From assembly GCA_965217625.1 (NCBI GenBank), contig OZ244557.1:2480001-2544000 (forward strand): 64,000 nt of DNA, given 5' to 3'. Source of the DNA: TK10-74A sp965217625. Its GTDB lineage: Bacteria > Chloroflexota > Dehalococcoidia > Bin125. A model generated the notes under the pieces. That model made no database searches. It was not told the DNA's origin and was given only the letters and a program-made list of their open reading frames with translations. Positions 7,169 through 16,133 of the stretch are shown here, in pieces; the first letter of the stretch is position 1, and every line of letters starts with the position of its first letter. The position numbers were made by a program, and so were the translations under genes.

Positions 7169-8959
7169 CTAGGCGTTGAGCGTCACCTCATTCATGTAGG
7201 GGAAGCCCATCGCGTCGAGGCGATCGATGTTCACCTTGTTGGAGTGTTGGACGACTCCGTACTGACGGAAGAGGACGTTGGTCCAGGCGACGTCCAGCAG
7301 CTTCTCGTTGAAGGCGCGGTAGTCCGTGAAGCTGCCGTCGATCATCCCGTCGATCATGTCCACGTAGTCGGGATTCTCCGCGATGCCGGGCCGCTCCCGC
7401 TCCGGGATGCTCTCGTCGAAGAAGGCGGACAGCTTTGGATCCACCTTGACCCCGAAGAGCACGTTGACGGCGGGATTGCCCGGCCGGGCCCAGTTTCCGA
7501 AGCCGATGATCATGTGCTCGTAGGTGCCGGTGTCCTGGAGCGTGATCATCTCCGTGTATTCGCGGGGTCTGATCTCCATGCTGATCCCGAAGTTGCTGAG
7601 CTCCGCTTGCATGAGCTGGGCAAGGGCAGGCGCGTCCAGCCGCTCCGGCAGGATATCGGCGTCGATCTGGCCCCCGTTGGTAACGCCGGCTGCGTCCAGC
7701 AGTTGTCCAGCGGTGGCCGGGTCGAAGACCGGCTCGTCCAGCTCCGGGATCAGAGCGGGCGGTCCCTGGAAGTAGAGCCGCGCGGGCACATCGAAGGTCC
7801 CGGCGAACTCGCGGGTGATGCGCTCGCGGTCGGCGAGGATCATGATCGCTTGGCGGACGCGCTTGTCGCGGGTGGGTTCGATATCGCCGCGGACGCGGAG
7901 GACGCGGCCGCCCAGCCCGGTGGGGACGTAGGAGAAGTGGTCCTCGCTGGCGAGCAGCCGGGCTTCCTGCTCGGGCCCGCCCACGCCAACGGCAGAGGTG
8001 TGGATATCTCCGTTCTCAACAGCGAGTCCCGCAGCCGCCGCGTCGGCGAAGATCGTGAACTCGAGCTTGTCGAGCTTCGGCGGGCCGCCGTGGTAGTCCT
8101 GGTTGCTGATCAGGTCCCAGCCCCGGTTGGGGTCGTAGTTGTCCCACATAAAGGGGCCCGAGCCGATCACGATGGCTTCTTCACGCTGGTCGTAGGTCTC
8201 CCGATCGACGATGTTCGTTTCGGAAGTGAGTGTGAAGATGTAGCCGGTGGGCTGCGTGACCGTGAGCTGGAACGTCGTGTCGTCGATCGCCTCGGTGAGG
8301 TCCAAGTTGGGGGCCATGAAGTTCAAGGGGCTGCCGCCCCCGGCGACGTTCTCGTCCTTGATCTCGTTGTAGACCCAAGCCACGTCCCGGGCCGTGAGCG
8401 GACGCCCGCTGTGGTAGCCGGCATTGGGGACGATCGTGAAGTTGTAAGTGAGTTCGTCCGGCTGCTCCCAGCCCGTCGCGAGGTCCGGCGTGGCGTCGAA
8501 GTCCTGGTTGGCGACGCGAGCGTAGCCGCCCTCGTCCTGCATCTCAGAGCCGCCGACGCGAGTCAGGCGGTTGAAGAGGGTGTAGTTGAGGTTGATCCAG
8601 CCGTTGTTACCGGCGAAGCTCAGCCCCAGACGGGTGAAGTTGGGCGTGGAGGAGGTGGCGATCTTCCAGGTGCCCCCGCTCGCCGCGACCGTCTGCTCTT
8701 CCTCGACGGCCTGCTCCTCCGCCTGGGCTTCGGCCTGCTCCTCGTCAACCGCTTGTTCGGCCTGCGCCTGGGCCTGTTCGGCCTGCTCGTCGGCTTGCTC
8801 CCTGGCCGCGGTTGCGGCGTCGTCGTCATCGTCGTCGTCGCCGCAGCCGACGAGCGCGAGGCCGGCCGCTCCAACGCCAGCCTTCGCGCTGGCTCCCAAC
8901 ATGGTGCGGCGCGAGATCTTTCGCTGTCGCAGACTCGTCCAATAGTTGCGGTCGCTCAT
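7169..8959 (-). CDS. ABC transporter substrate-binding lipoprotein, family 5 (peptide/nickel type)
   Basis: This 596-residue protein begins with a Tat-like signal (SRRTMLGASAKAG) ending in a lipobox LVGC near residue 37, so it should be an exported lipoprotein. A seven-Asp run and a Glu/Gln/Ala-rich linker (residues about 40-95) tether the binding domain. The domain shows family 5 blocks such as DLATGWEQPDELTYNFTI, SGRPLTARDVAWVYNEI and RVRQAIMILADRERI. It would deliver peptides or similar solutes to a permease, but no permease is adjacent. AAAGGATC lies about 6 bases before the ATG. A family-like C-terminal segment follows the stop codon in frame. Confidence 0.9.
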   Translation of the reverse strand: MSDRNYWTSLRQRKISRRTMLGASAKAGVGAAGLALVGCGDDDDDDDAATAAREQADEQAEQAQAQAEQAVDEEQAEAQAEEQAVEEEQTVAASGGTWKIATSSTPNFTRLGLSFAGNNGWINLNYTLFNRLTRVGGSEMQDEGGYARVANQDFDATPDLATGWEQPDELTYNFTIVPNAGYHSGRPLTARDVAWVYNEIKDENVAGGGSPLNFMAPNLDLTEAIDDTTFQLTVTQPTGYIFTLTSETNIVDRETYDQREEAIVIGSGPFMWDNYDPNRGWDLISNQDYHGGPPKLDKLEFTIFADAAAAGLAVENGDIHTSAVGVGGPEQEARLLASEDHFSYVPTGLGGRVLRVRGDIEPTRDKRVRQAIMILADRERITREFAGTFDVPARLYFQGPPALIPELDEPVFDPATAGQLLDAAGVTNGGQIDADILPERLDAPALAQLMQAELSNFGISMEIRPREYTEMITLQDTGTYEHMIIGFGNWARPGNPAVNVLFGVKVDPKLSAFFDESIPERERPGIAENPDYVDMIDGMIDGSFTDYRAFNEKLLDVAWTNVLFRQYGVVQHSNKVNIDRLDAMGFPYMNEVTLNA

Positions 8960-9466
8960 GGCAAGATCCTTTCTGGATTCCGGGCTGGCCTCATGTGGGA
9001 CGGCCCGGTGCCGGAGCCGCCCTATGCATAGATCGGGGAGGGCGGTGGGGGGGCAACGAATGCTAGGTAACCGAGATATAAAATTATCTATACGCCCGTT
9101 GACGAGGGGATTTGCGTCCGCTTAGGGCGGTGGGAAGGCTGCCTAGCCACGTTGCCGAGCATCCGCTATACTGCGATAGAGACCCGCGTACCGCGGTCAC
9201 TCCGGGCAGGAGCGCCGGTGCTCAACCCCCGCTCAACCCGTGCACGCCCATGCACACTCGTGCACACTCCTGCACACTCCTGCGTCGAGATGACCGCCGG
9301 TGACCACCCCAGACCCCGCCTGAGCGTCCCCCCAGCCACAGAAACGCCAGTGATTATCGGCCCATTCGAGATCGACCCCCTGCCGGGAGATGGGAAAAAC
9401 CGCGCGGGGCGTGCACGTGTGCTCTCGACCCCCGCCGACCGCTCGCCGACCCCCGGCGCCCCCCTC
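8960..9466. other. Gene-free stretch with promoter-like AT-rich patch and 10-bp tandem repeats
   Basis: No gene is supported here. A short AT-rich patch at about 9075-9095 (TATAAAATTATCTATA) is the likely promoter region for the binding-protein gene on the minus strand. Four consecutive 10-base units TGCACxCxCx occupy 9241-9280, three of them TGCACACTC plus one base. I see no RNA gene. Confidence 0.5.
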
Positions 9467-9938
9467 CTACGCCTCGAGAATCCGGCGGGCCGTCTCCCGC
9501 GCCTCGTCGCGGGTCGCGACGAAGCGGTCGGCCGGCACACGGCCGAGCACGTTCAGCGCCTCCAGCGTGCCGGCCGCCTGCCCCGACAGCCCCATCCCGA
9601 TGCAGGCCGTGTCCTCGTCGATCGCGATCTCGATCAGCTGCTCCACCACCATGGCGGCGCTGTCGTCCATGTAGACCGTGTCCGTGAAGTCGAGGATCAC
9701 GATCTCGTGCTCCTGGATGTCCAGGCCGATCGTGTTGACCAGCTTGTGGGCGGACGCCACCGAGAACGTGCCCCGCAGCGCCACGAGACCGACCCGCGCG
9801 GTGAACTCATCGCCGCCGTCGCCGCGGCGCCCCCAGCCCCGACGTCAGGCCGAAGGCCAGCGCCACCGGCAGCCCCACGACGGCCGCCGTCACGCCTCCG
9901 AAGACGTCCCCACGAAAGACCTGGAGGCTGTAGCGCAT
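9467..9938 (-). pseudogene. SulP anion transporter with the membrane core deleted
   Basis: From ATG 9938 the frame encodes a SulP N-terminus (RYSLQVFRGDVFGGVTAAVV, then GLPVALAFGLTSG), which then stops at TGA 9807-9809. Immediately overlapping it, in another frame, starts a complete STAS domain (VALRGTFSVASAHKLVNTI, then VILDFTDTVYMDDSAAMVVE) ending at 9467. SulP proteins are normally 500 residues or more with about 12-14 membrane segments between these two parts; here essentially all of the membrane domain is missing and the junction is out of frame. It could still express a free STAS protein, but a decayed transporter is the simplest reading. Confidence 0.75.
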
Positions 9939-10053
9939 GCCCGATCGTTCCCGGTGATCGCGCGCAGTTTAGGCCGTCCGCCGGCCGCGAGTTGCAATCT
10001 GCCCGCGCGACGCTCAGAATGGGGCGGCTACCCTGGCTCGGAAGGAGTCCACG

Positions 10054-10173
10054 ATGGTTGATCTGGTCCGTGGCATCATCGGCAAAATCCACAGCGTGAC
10101 CTGTCCCGGCGCGCTCCTCAATGTGAAGCCGGTGCAGAAGGTCTGCCCCATGTGCTCGTCGGACGGCGACTAG
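10054..10173 (+). CDS. Small cysteine-containing protein, 39 residues
   Basis: ATG 10054 is preceded by GGAAGGAG at 6-base spacing, one of the best ribosome sites in the window. The 39-residue product starts MVDLVRGIIGKIHSV and continues with TCPGALLNVKPVQKVCPMC, so three cysteines form a C-x13-C-x2-C pattern reminiscent of half a zinc ribbon or a redox CxxC site. It lies alone between the SulP remnant, transcribed away from it, and the symporter remnant. I do not recognise a family. It could be a genuine small protein or another 5' gene remnant. Confidence 0.5.
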   Translation: MVDLVRGIIGKIHSVTCPGALLNVKPVQKVCPMCSSDGD

Positions 10174-10274
10174 ACCCAGGACGGATCGCACCGACCCTGG
10201 GCTCCGGCGGGCGCTGACGCGCTTCGCCGCTGTGGTGCCCGTGCGCTTGCTCCGTCATCGCGGCGGGGGAAGCG

Positions 10275-10385
10275 CTATCGTCGCCCGCCGCCGGGGCCGG
10301 CTCCCTCGGAGTTGACCCGGTCGAAGAGCCCGATCACCTCGCTCGACGGCTTCGGCGTGAGCAGCGTCACGACGACCGCGGTCGC
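10275..10385 (-). pseudogene. C-terminal fragment of a sodium:solute symporter-like protein
   Basis: The minus strand encodes a final membrane strand and tail, AVVVTLLTPKPSSEVIGLF then DRVNSEG, ending at TAG 10275. This resembles the C-terminus of SSF-type sodium:solute symporters, where a last helix is followed by LLTPxPS. Upstream, the coding signal is lost as the NCS2-like fragment on the opposite strand begins at 10388. Only this tail remains, so it is a remnant. The family assignment rests on a short match and is tentative. Confidence 0.4.
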
Positions 10386-10387
10386 GC

Positions 10388-10844
10388 GTGCGCGACGCCG
10401 GCCGCCGCAAGCCCTCGCTACGAGGCGCACGAGACCCCGCCGCTCGCGACCTCCGTGGGCCATGGCGCGCTGTTCAGCCTCATCGCGTCGGCCACCCTAC
10501 TGGTCACGCCGGTCATCGTCGCCAACGCCTCCGGCCGGGGCGACTCCTACATCGTGTGAATGGTCTTCGCCTCCCTGATCGTGGTCGGCTTGTCGACCCT
10601 GATCCAGGTCCGCCGCCTGGGCGGCGTTGGGGCCGGCGCCGTGCTGACCATGTTCACGGCGGCGTTCTCGATCCCGTTCTGCATCACCGCCGTCACGGAC
10701 GGTGGCCCGGCCACCCTGGCGATGCTGGTCGAGCAGGAGATCTCGCTGCGGCTGCTGCGCAACTACGCCTCGTCGGTGCAGCACCAGCAGTTCCACGACA
10801 CCGACATCATCACCGTGCGGGTGGAGGGCTCCGGCGTCGGCTGA
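10388..10844 (+). pseudogene. NCS2-type (xanthine/uracil permease-like) transporter remnant
   Basis: The N-terminus appears in pieces: GTG 10388 gives MRDAGRRKPSL, then after a frame change comes YEAHETPPLATSVGHGALFS. A TGA at 10557-10559 stands where relatives have Trp (SYIV-stop-MVFASLIVVGLSTLIQ), and the frame then runs on to 10844. The segment up to GGPATLAMLV covers only the first few helices. It then jumps to ISLRLLRNYASSVQHQQFH, a cytoplasmic C-terminal segment. The frameshift, nonsense codon and internal loss make this a clear pseudogene. NCS2 transporters import nucleobases; family membership is moderately certain. Confidence 0.65.
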
Positions 10845-11024
10845 GGCGTCGGGCCCGTTGCCCGCACGTCCGCCCCACATCCCCGCCGGCGCGGCCTCCG
10901 TCGGCCGTCTCCGCACACGCAAACGACCTCCCTCACCCGGCCGTCCGAGCACACGATGCGCATCACTTCGGGATTGCGGGTCGTCGGACAGCAAGCGCAT
11001 TCAATGGCGGCCTGAGCGGCGTGC

Positions 11025-11249
11025 TCACAGTCGCTCGAAGTCCTCGCGGGTCAGACCGGCCTGCCGCATGATGGCGCGCAACAGCCCCACGCCCACCTCG
11101 CGATGCCGCGGCACGACGGTCACCCGGCGGTCGTGGGGCGTAGACTTGGCGAACTTGACGTGGCTGCCCTGCTGGCCGATCTCGGTGAACCCCGCGGCGC
11201 GCAGCTTCCGCGCGACTTCTCTCCAGGGCAGCGGCCTAACCGGCGGCAA
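11025..11249 (-). CDS. hicA: HicA-type toxin (mRNA interferase)
   Basis: This 74-residue protein has the HicA double-stranded-RNA-binding-like fold signature: an LPWREVARKLRAAGF start, the GSHVKF strand with the conserved catalytic His, and VVPRHREVGVGLLRAIMRQAGL. HicA toxins cut mRNA in the cytoplasm. The gene overlaps the 3' end of the upstream hicB by 14 bases, the usual tight coupling although here the antitoxin comes first. The length is normal. Confidence 0.85.
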   Translation of the reverse strand: MPPVRPLPWREVARKLRAAGFTEIGQQGSHVKFAKSTPHDRRVTVVPRHREVGVGLLRAIMRQAGLTREDFERL

Positions 11250-11445
11250 CCTCTACCTCAATGCGATGAAGCTGCGACGGCGCAGCGGCCACGGGTGGCG
11301 TGAAATACAACTCCAGCGCCTCCCGCAGGTTCGAGAGCGCACCGTCGACCGTCTCGCCCTGACTGGCGACATCGACCTCCAGCGCCTGCGCGACGTACCA
11401 GTCGTCTTCCTTCCAGACCGTCGCCGTGAATGCCCGCTTCATCAC
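11236..11445 (-). CDS. hicB: HicB-type antitoxin
   Basis: This 69-residue protein matches the short HicB family: FTATVWKEDDWYVAQALEVD is the partial RNase-H-like fold, followed by ASQGETVDGALSNLREALELYF. It lacks a C-terminal DNA-binding domain, so autoregulation would depend on another factor. It should neutralise HicA and is translated first, with its end overlapping the toxin gene. Confidence 0.85.
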   Translation of the reverse strand: MMKRAFTATVWKEDDWYVAQALEVDVASQGETVDGALSNLREALELYFTPPVAAAPSQLHRIEVEVAAG

Positions 11446-11588
11446 GTGGATCCTCCTCCAGACACCCTGCGCTCAATCGTAGCCGCTGCTCGCGGGGCTC
11501 GCGAGTCATCGCGTGAAGAGGGTCATCACGCGACGCACCTCCGCCCCGACCTCCCCCGGCGCTAGCATGGCGACGACGGGAGCTCCCA

Positions 11589-12974
11589 ATGACCACCTCC
11601 ACCCACGACCCCGCGCGCATCCAGGACTACATCGACCGCGGCCTCCAGCACCTCTGGGTGCAGACCCAGCAGGTCAACGACCTGCGCCAGGACGACGGCA
11701 TGCTGGTCATCGAGGAGGGCGAGGGCATCTACCTCACCGACGTCAAGGGCCGCCGCTACATCGACGCCATCTCCGGCATCTGGGTCGTCGCCGTGGGCCA
11801 CGGCCGCACCGAACTGGCCGACGTCGCCCGCGAGCAGATGCAGCGCCTCGCCTACGCCAACACCTTCGCCTATGCCAACCGCCCCGCCGTCGACCTCGCG
11901 GCCAAGCTCGCCTCGCTCACGCCCCCCAGCATCAACAAGGCGCTCTTCGTCACCGGCGGCAGCGAGGCCGTCGAGACCGCCATCCGCATGGCTAAGCAGT
12001 ACCACTACAACCGCGGCGACAAGGGCAAGTACAAGGTCATCTCGCGCGTCGGCTCGTACCACGGCATCAGCATGGGCGCGATGTCGGTCAACGGCTCGAA
12101 CTACGTCAATCGCGCGCCGTTCGAGCCCCTGGTGCCCGGCAGCGTGCCGGTGCAGAACATCAACTGCGCCCGCTGCCCCTTCGAGAAGACCTACCCCGAG
12201 TGCGACGTCTTCTGCGCCCGCACGATCGAGGAGACGATCCAGTTTCACCGCCCCGAGACCATTGCCGCGTTCATCGCCGAGCCCATCTCGGTGTCCAACG
12301 GCAACTGGGTGCCGCAGGAGCAGTACTGGACCACCATTCGCGAGCTGTGCGACAAGCACAACATCGTGCTCATCGCCGACGAGGTGATCAACGGCTTCGG
12401 CCGCACCGGCGAGTGGTTCGCGATCCAGCGCTACCCCATCGAGCCCGACCTGATGACCGTCGCCAAGCAACTCTCCTCGGGCTACGCCCCCATCGGCGCG
12501 GCCCTCGCCTCCGACAAGATCGCCGCCGCCTTCGAGGGCGACGCCGCGGACGCGCTGGTCGGCGGCATCACATTCGGCATGCACCCGGTCTCCTGCGCCG
12601 TCGCCCTGGCCAACGTCGAGATCATCGAGCGCGAGAACCTCGTCGCCAACGCCAAGAAGATGGGCGCCTATCTGGAGGGCGAGTTGAAGGCGCTGCAGGC
12701 CCGACATCAGACCGTCGCCGACACCCGCGGCATCGGCCTGATGCACGTCGTGGAGTTGCAGCGCGACCCCGAGGCGGGCGTCGATTTCACGGAGGAGGAC
12801 GATGTCGCCAAACGCATGCCCCGGCTGCTGCGGGAGGAGGGCATCCTGGCGCGGGCGGGCGCGGCCATCAGCCTCGCCCCGCCGCTCGTCATCAACGGCG
12901 AAGAGGTCGATGAACTCGTCGGCGGCATCGACCGCGCCGTCACGCGGCTCGAGGCGGACCTCGGGATCGGCTGA
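11589..12974 (+). CDS. Class III PLP-dependent aminotransferase
   Basis: This 461-residue protein is a complete fold-type I, class III aminotransferase. Visible features are the N-terminal GIYLTDVKGRRYIDAISGIWV, the FVTGGSEAVETAIRMA cofactor segment, the metal-independent CARCPFEKTYPECDVFC insertion typical of omega-amino-acid:pyruvate transaminase relatives, the DEVINGFGRTGEWFA motif with the PLP-binding Asp, and VAKQLSSGYAPIGA with the Schiff-base Lys near residue 295. It would transfer an amino group from an omega-amino acid or amine to a keto acid. It stands alone with GGGAG 7 bases before the ATG. The exact substrate is not predictable. Confidence 0.92.
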   Translation: MTTSTHDPARIQDYIDRGLQHLWVQTQQVNDLRQDDGMLVIEEGEGIYLTDVKGRRYIDAISGIWVVAVGHGRTELADVAREQMQRLAYANTFAYANRPAVDLAAKLASLTPPSINKALFVTGGSEAVETAIRMAKQYHYNRGDKGKYKVISRVGSYHGISMGAMSVNGSNYVNRAPFEPLVPGSVPVQNINCARCPFEKTYPECDVFCARTIEETIQFHRPETIAAFIAEPISVSNGNWVPQEQYWTTIRELCDKHNIVLIADEVINGFGRTGEWFAIQRYPIEPDLMTVAKQLSSGYAPIGAALASDKIAAAFEGDAADALVGGITFGMHPVSCAVALANVEIIERENLVANAKKMGAYLEGELKALQARHQTVADTRGIGLMHVVELQRDPEAGVDFTEEDDVAKRMPRLLREEGILARAGAAISLAPPLVINGEEVDELVGGIDRAVTRLEADLGIG

Positions 12975-12992
12975 CCGGGAGCGACGGCCCCC

Positions 12993-15071
12993 TCAGAGGT
13001 GGCGCTGGATCGGCAGCTCGCGATGGTGCCGGCCCGTGACCCGGAATACCGCGTTCGACACCGCCGCCGCCACGGGCACGATGGCGGGCTCGCCCGCCCC
13101 CGTCGACGGCGTATCGGCGTCGCCCACCAGCGCGACGGAGATGCGCGGCGCCGTGTTGCTGCGCGGCACCCGGTATCGGGCGAAGCTGCCGTTCAGCAGC
13201 CGTCCGCCCTCGAAATCCGCGCCCTCGTACAGCGCCGTGCCCAGCCCCATCACGATCGACCCCTCGACCTGGCTGCGCGCGCCGTCGGGATTCACCGTGA
13301 GACCGCAATCGAGCGCGGAACTGACGCGCTTGACCACGACCTCCTTGGCCTGCACATCGAGTTCGACGCAGGCGGCCGTGTAGCTGCCGACGTCCAGGCC
13401 CAGGGCGACGCCGGCGCCGTGCTCCGGCGACGGCGCGGCGGTCTCCCAGCCGAAGTCGGTCGCCGCCGCTTCCAGCACGCGGCGGAAGCGCGGATGGCTC
13501 AGATTCCGCAGTCGATGCTCCACCGGGTCCACGCCGACCTGGGCGGCGATCTCGTCCATGTGCACCTCCCGGGCGAAATGGTTGAGCGCGCCGCCGAGAG
13601 AACGGTATGACCCCGGGCGCAGGGGGCTGCTGGCCGCCGCGACCACGACCCGGGCGTCGGCCACGTCGTACGGCGTCTCCGAGCCGCGCCGCCCGATCAT
13701 CGGGCGGTCGGCCGTCGCATGGGCGGCGTAGTAGTCCCAGGCAAGCAGCCTGCCGTCCGAGTCGAAGCCGCTGCGGATCGTGATCAGCGCCGCCGGACGG
13801 AACGTCGCCCAGGCCATCTCCTCGGCGCGCGTATAGGCGACGCGCACCGCGCGCTCGCAGGCACGGGCGAGCCGCGCCGCCTCGATTGCCGGCCGGTAGA
13901 GGCTTTTGCCCCCGAACCCGCCCCCAATCTCCGGCGCGATCACCCGCACCCGCCCCTCCTCGATGCCGAAGTGGCGTGCCAGCTCTGCGCGGATGGCGAA
14001 CGGCCGCTGCGTGCCCGCCCAGACGGTGAGGCGGCCGCCGTCCCACTCCGCGACGGCCGCCCGCGGCTCCATGGGCGCGTTCGAGACGTAGGGGGCGAAG
14101 TACGTCGACTCCAGCGTGTGGGGGGCGGCCGCAAGGGCGCGCGCCGCGTCGCCGGATGCCTGCGTCGTGACCGGGTCCGCCGCCGACTCGGCCAACACGG
14201 TGGGCAGGTCCCAGCGGGAGACGTGATGCGCGCGCTCGTCCCACTCGGCGCGGATCAGGGCGCCCGCCGTCTCCGCCTCTTCGTCGCTCTCGGCCAGCAC
14301 GGCCACCAGCGCGCCATCCTGCACGACGTCCACGACGCTGGGCGCCTGCCGGGCCGGGCCGGTGTCCACGCCGCGCAGCGTCGCCCCGTACGTCGGCGGC
14401 CGCAGCACCCAGGCGAAGAGCATCCCCGGGCGCTGGATGTCTTGCGAGTAGCGGGCCTCGCCAGTCACGCGCGCTCTCGCATCGACGCGGGCGCTGGGCG
14501 AGCCCATGACCGAGAAGTTCGCCGCGGCCGTGAGCGGCGCATCCTCGTCCAGGTCCATGAGACGGCGCTCGTCGCCGATCAGGTCGCCGTACCCGACCGA
14601 CCGCGACGGATCATGCATCGATGCGACCCGCCCATCCCGGCAGCGGAGCTCCGACGCCGGGAGGTCGAGCCGTGACGCCGCCAGATCCATGAGCGCCCGG
14701 CGCGCCGTCGCCGCGGCCTTCCGCAGCTGCAGCCCCGTGCGCCACGTCGATTGACTGCCGAACGTGCCCATGTCCCAGGGCGTGGCGTCGGTATCGCCGA
14801 GCACGACGTCGACATCGCGCAGCGGCAGGGCCAACTCGTCGGCCACCTCGACCGCGAAGCCCCAGCGAATTCCCTGCCCGTACTCCACCTTGCCCGCGAA
14901 GGCGGTGACCCGTCCGCTCGGATGCACGACCAGCCACGCGGCCGGTCCGGCGTCCGGGCTGACGTCGCCGTAGGCGCCGCGCGCGTAGCCGCCGCGCGGG
15001 GGCGGGAAGCCCAGCGCCGCGGGCCCCTGGATCCAGAGCCCCGGCGGCTGTGTGGTGGCGGGGCTAGTCAT
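12993..15071 (-). CDS. Molybdopterin-binding large subunit of a xanthine dehydrogenase-family oxidoreductase
   Basis: This 692-residue protein is a molybdenum hydroxylase catalytic subunit. It shows the GEARYSQDIQRPGMLFAWVL segment near residue 205, EIGGGFGGKSLYRPAIEAARL near residue 380, DCGLTVNPDGARSQVEGSI near 590 and GEPAIVPVAAAVSNAVF near the end, where the conserved active-site Glu is present. It would bind the molybdenum-cytosine-dinucleotide-type cofactor and hydroxylate an aldehyde or N-heterocycle. It overlaps the iron-sulfur subunit gene by 8 bases. No FAD-binding medium subunit is adjacent, so electrons may go to a cytochrome as in isoquinoline oxidoreductase-like enzymes. Confidence 0.92.
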   Translation of the reverse strand: MTSPATTQPPGLWIQGPAALGFPPPRGGYARGAYGDVSPDAGPAAWLVVHPSGRVTAFAGKVEYGQGIRWGFAVEVADELALPLRDVDVVLGDTDATPWDMGTFGSQSTWRTGLQLRKAAATARRALMDLAASRLDLPASELRCRDGRVASMHDPSRSVGYGDLIGDERRLMDLDEDAPLTAAANFSVMGSPSARVDARARVTGEARYSQDIQRPGMLFAWVLRPPTYGATLRGVDTGPARQAPSVVDVVQDGALVAVLAESDEEAETAGALIRAEWDERAHHVSRWDLPTVLAESAADPVTTQASGDAARALAAAPHTLESTYFAPYVSNAPMEPRAAVAEWDGGRLTVWAGTQRPFAIRAELARHFGIEEGRVRVIAPEIGGGFGGKSLYRPAIEAARLARACERAVRVAYTRAEEMAWATFRPAALITIRSGFDSDGRLLAWDYYAAHATADRPMIGRRGSETPYDVADARVVVAAASSPLRPGSYRSLGGALNHFAREVHMDEIAAQVGVDPVEHRLRNLSHPRFRRVLEAAATDFGWETAAPSPEHGAGVALGLDVGSYTAACVELDVQAKEVVVKRVSSALDCGLTVNPDGARSQVEGSIVMGLGTALYEGADFEGGRLLNGSFARYRVPRSNTAPRISVALVGDADTPSTGAGEPAIVPVAAAVSNAVFRVTGRHHRELPIQRHL

Positions 15072-15528
15072 CCGCCCCCTCCGCGATCCGCGCCGCGGCC
15101 AAGAGGACGGCGTCCTCGATGCGCTGGTAGACCCCGCAGCGGCACATGTTCTCGGCCAGGGCCTCCCGCACCTGCTCCCGGCTCGGGCGCGGCGCCCGCT
15201 CCAGCAGCGCGAGCGACGTCATGATGAACCCCGGGATGCAGTAGCCGCACTGCATCGCGTTGCCCTCGACGAACGCCTGCTGCAGCGGGTGCAGCTCCGC
15301 GCCGGCGAGCCCCTCGATCGTCCGCACCTCCCCGCCCATCGCGGCGCCGGTCGTGCTCAGGCATGCCCGAAGCACCTGCCCGTCGACGAGCACCGTGCAG
15401 GCCCCGCACAGCCCCTCGCCGCAGCCGTACTTCGTGCCGGTCAGGCCCAGGTCGAAGCGCAGGAAGCTCAGCAGGTTGCGGCGCGGGTTCTCCACGTCGT
15501 GGGGCCGGCCGTTTACGTGGATGTCCAT
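15064..15528 (-). CDS. [2Fe-2S] small subunit of the xanthine dehydrogenase-family oxidoreductase
   Basis: Started at ATG 15528 the protein has 154 residues, the normal size. Two [2Fe-2S] clusters are seen: the plant-ferredoxin-type C-x4-C-x2-C set in YGCGEGLCGACTVLVDG with a later Cys, and the C-terminal helical set QCGYCIPGFIMT and NMCRCGVY. It passes electrons from the molybdenum centre of the large subunit. A longer in-frame start gives a non-homologous leader and was rejected. The stop overlaps the start of the large subunit in ATGACTAG, so the two are translationally coupled. Confidence 0.92.
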   Translation of the reverse strand: MDIHVNGRPHDVENPRRNLLSFLRFDLGLTGTKYGCGEGLCGACTVLVDGQVLRACLSTTGAAMGGEVRTIEGLAGAELHPLQQAFVEGNAMQCGYCIPGFIMTSLALLERAPRPSREQVREALAENMCRCGVYQRIEDAVLLAAARIAEGADD

Positions 15529-15673
15529 CAATGCCCGTTCGCGGGCCCCGTCTGGCCCGCAGCGGATCGTAGCCCGTCGGCCGGGGGTGGCGTCGCTGCA
15601 CTTGGCGTGAGGCATCGGGCACACGCCCGCGCCCCGATGGAACATTGGCGCAGCGACGACCAGCCGCCGGCGC

Positions 15674-16023
15674 TGCGCCAACGCGACGACGGAGATCCCC
15701 TCCGGCCGTCAGCCCAACGCCGCCGTCAGCGGCAGCGTCACCTACCGGGAGGGGCTGGCCCTCTCGCCCTGGGCCATCCCCTGCGACGAGGAGGCCGTGG
15801 AACTCGACACCGTGCTCCCCATCACGACGCCCCTCGAACCCAGCCAGACCTACCGCGTGATCGTCAACGACCGCGCAACCACCAGCTTCGCGCCGCCCGG
15901 GACCGACCTCCGCGACACGTTCATCGCGGAGTCCCCCTCGGCGCCGACTTCGATCCCGGCGTCGAGTACACCGTCGTCGTCAACGCGGACACCAGCGTCG
16001 AGTTCGTCGCCGGTTCGCCCTGA
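15674..16023 (+). pseudogene. YbaY/YscW-like lipoprotein remnant with frameshift
   Basis: The open frame encodes NAAVSGSVTYREGLALSP, the start of a small beta-sandwich lipoprotein domain (the family of YbaY and the YscW-type chaperones). It is then joined abruptly to a second half with LEPSQTYRVIVNDRATTSF. At about 15942 the frame shifts by one base so that the natural ending DFDPGVEYTVVVNADTSVEF continues in another frame to TGA 16023. No intact signal peptide is in frame; a Cys before NATTEIP could be the old lipobox. The deletion plus frameshift make it a pseudogene. Confidence 0.5.
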
Positions 16024-16133
16024 GTGCGTGATCGGCGTCGCCCTGTCGCGCGTCGCATCGACCGCAATCGCGCCCCCGCGTAGGATTCGGCCGCGGGCGC
16101 CTCCGAACCCGTCCGCGCGCCAGAGGAGCCCCC

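Noticed and set aside
9241..9280. 10-bp tandem repeats as an origin iteron cluster
   Set aside because: Only four units, GC-balanced, with no replication gene or AT-rich unwinding region nearby.
10557..10559. In-frame TGA in the NCS2-like gene as a second selenocysteine codon
   Set aside because: Relatives have Trp (TGG) at this place, no stem with a G-containing loop stands at the right distance, and the same gene also has a frameshift and an internal loss. A nonsense mutation is simpler.
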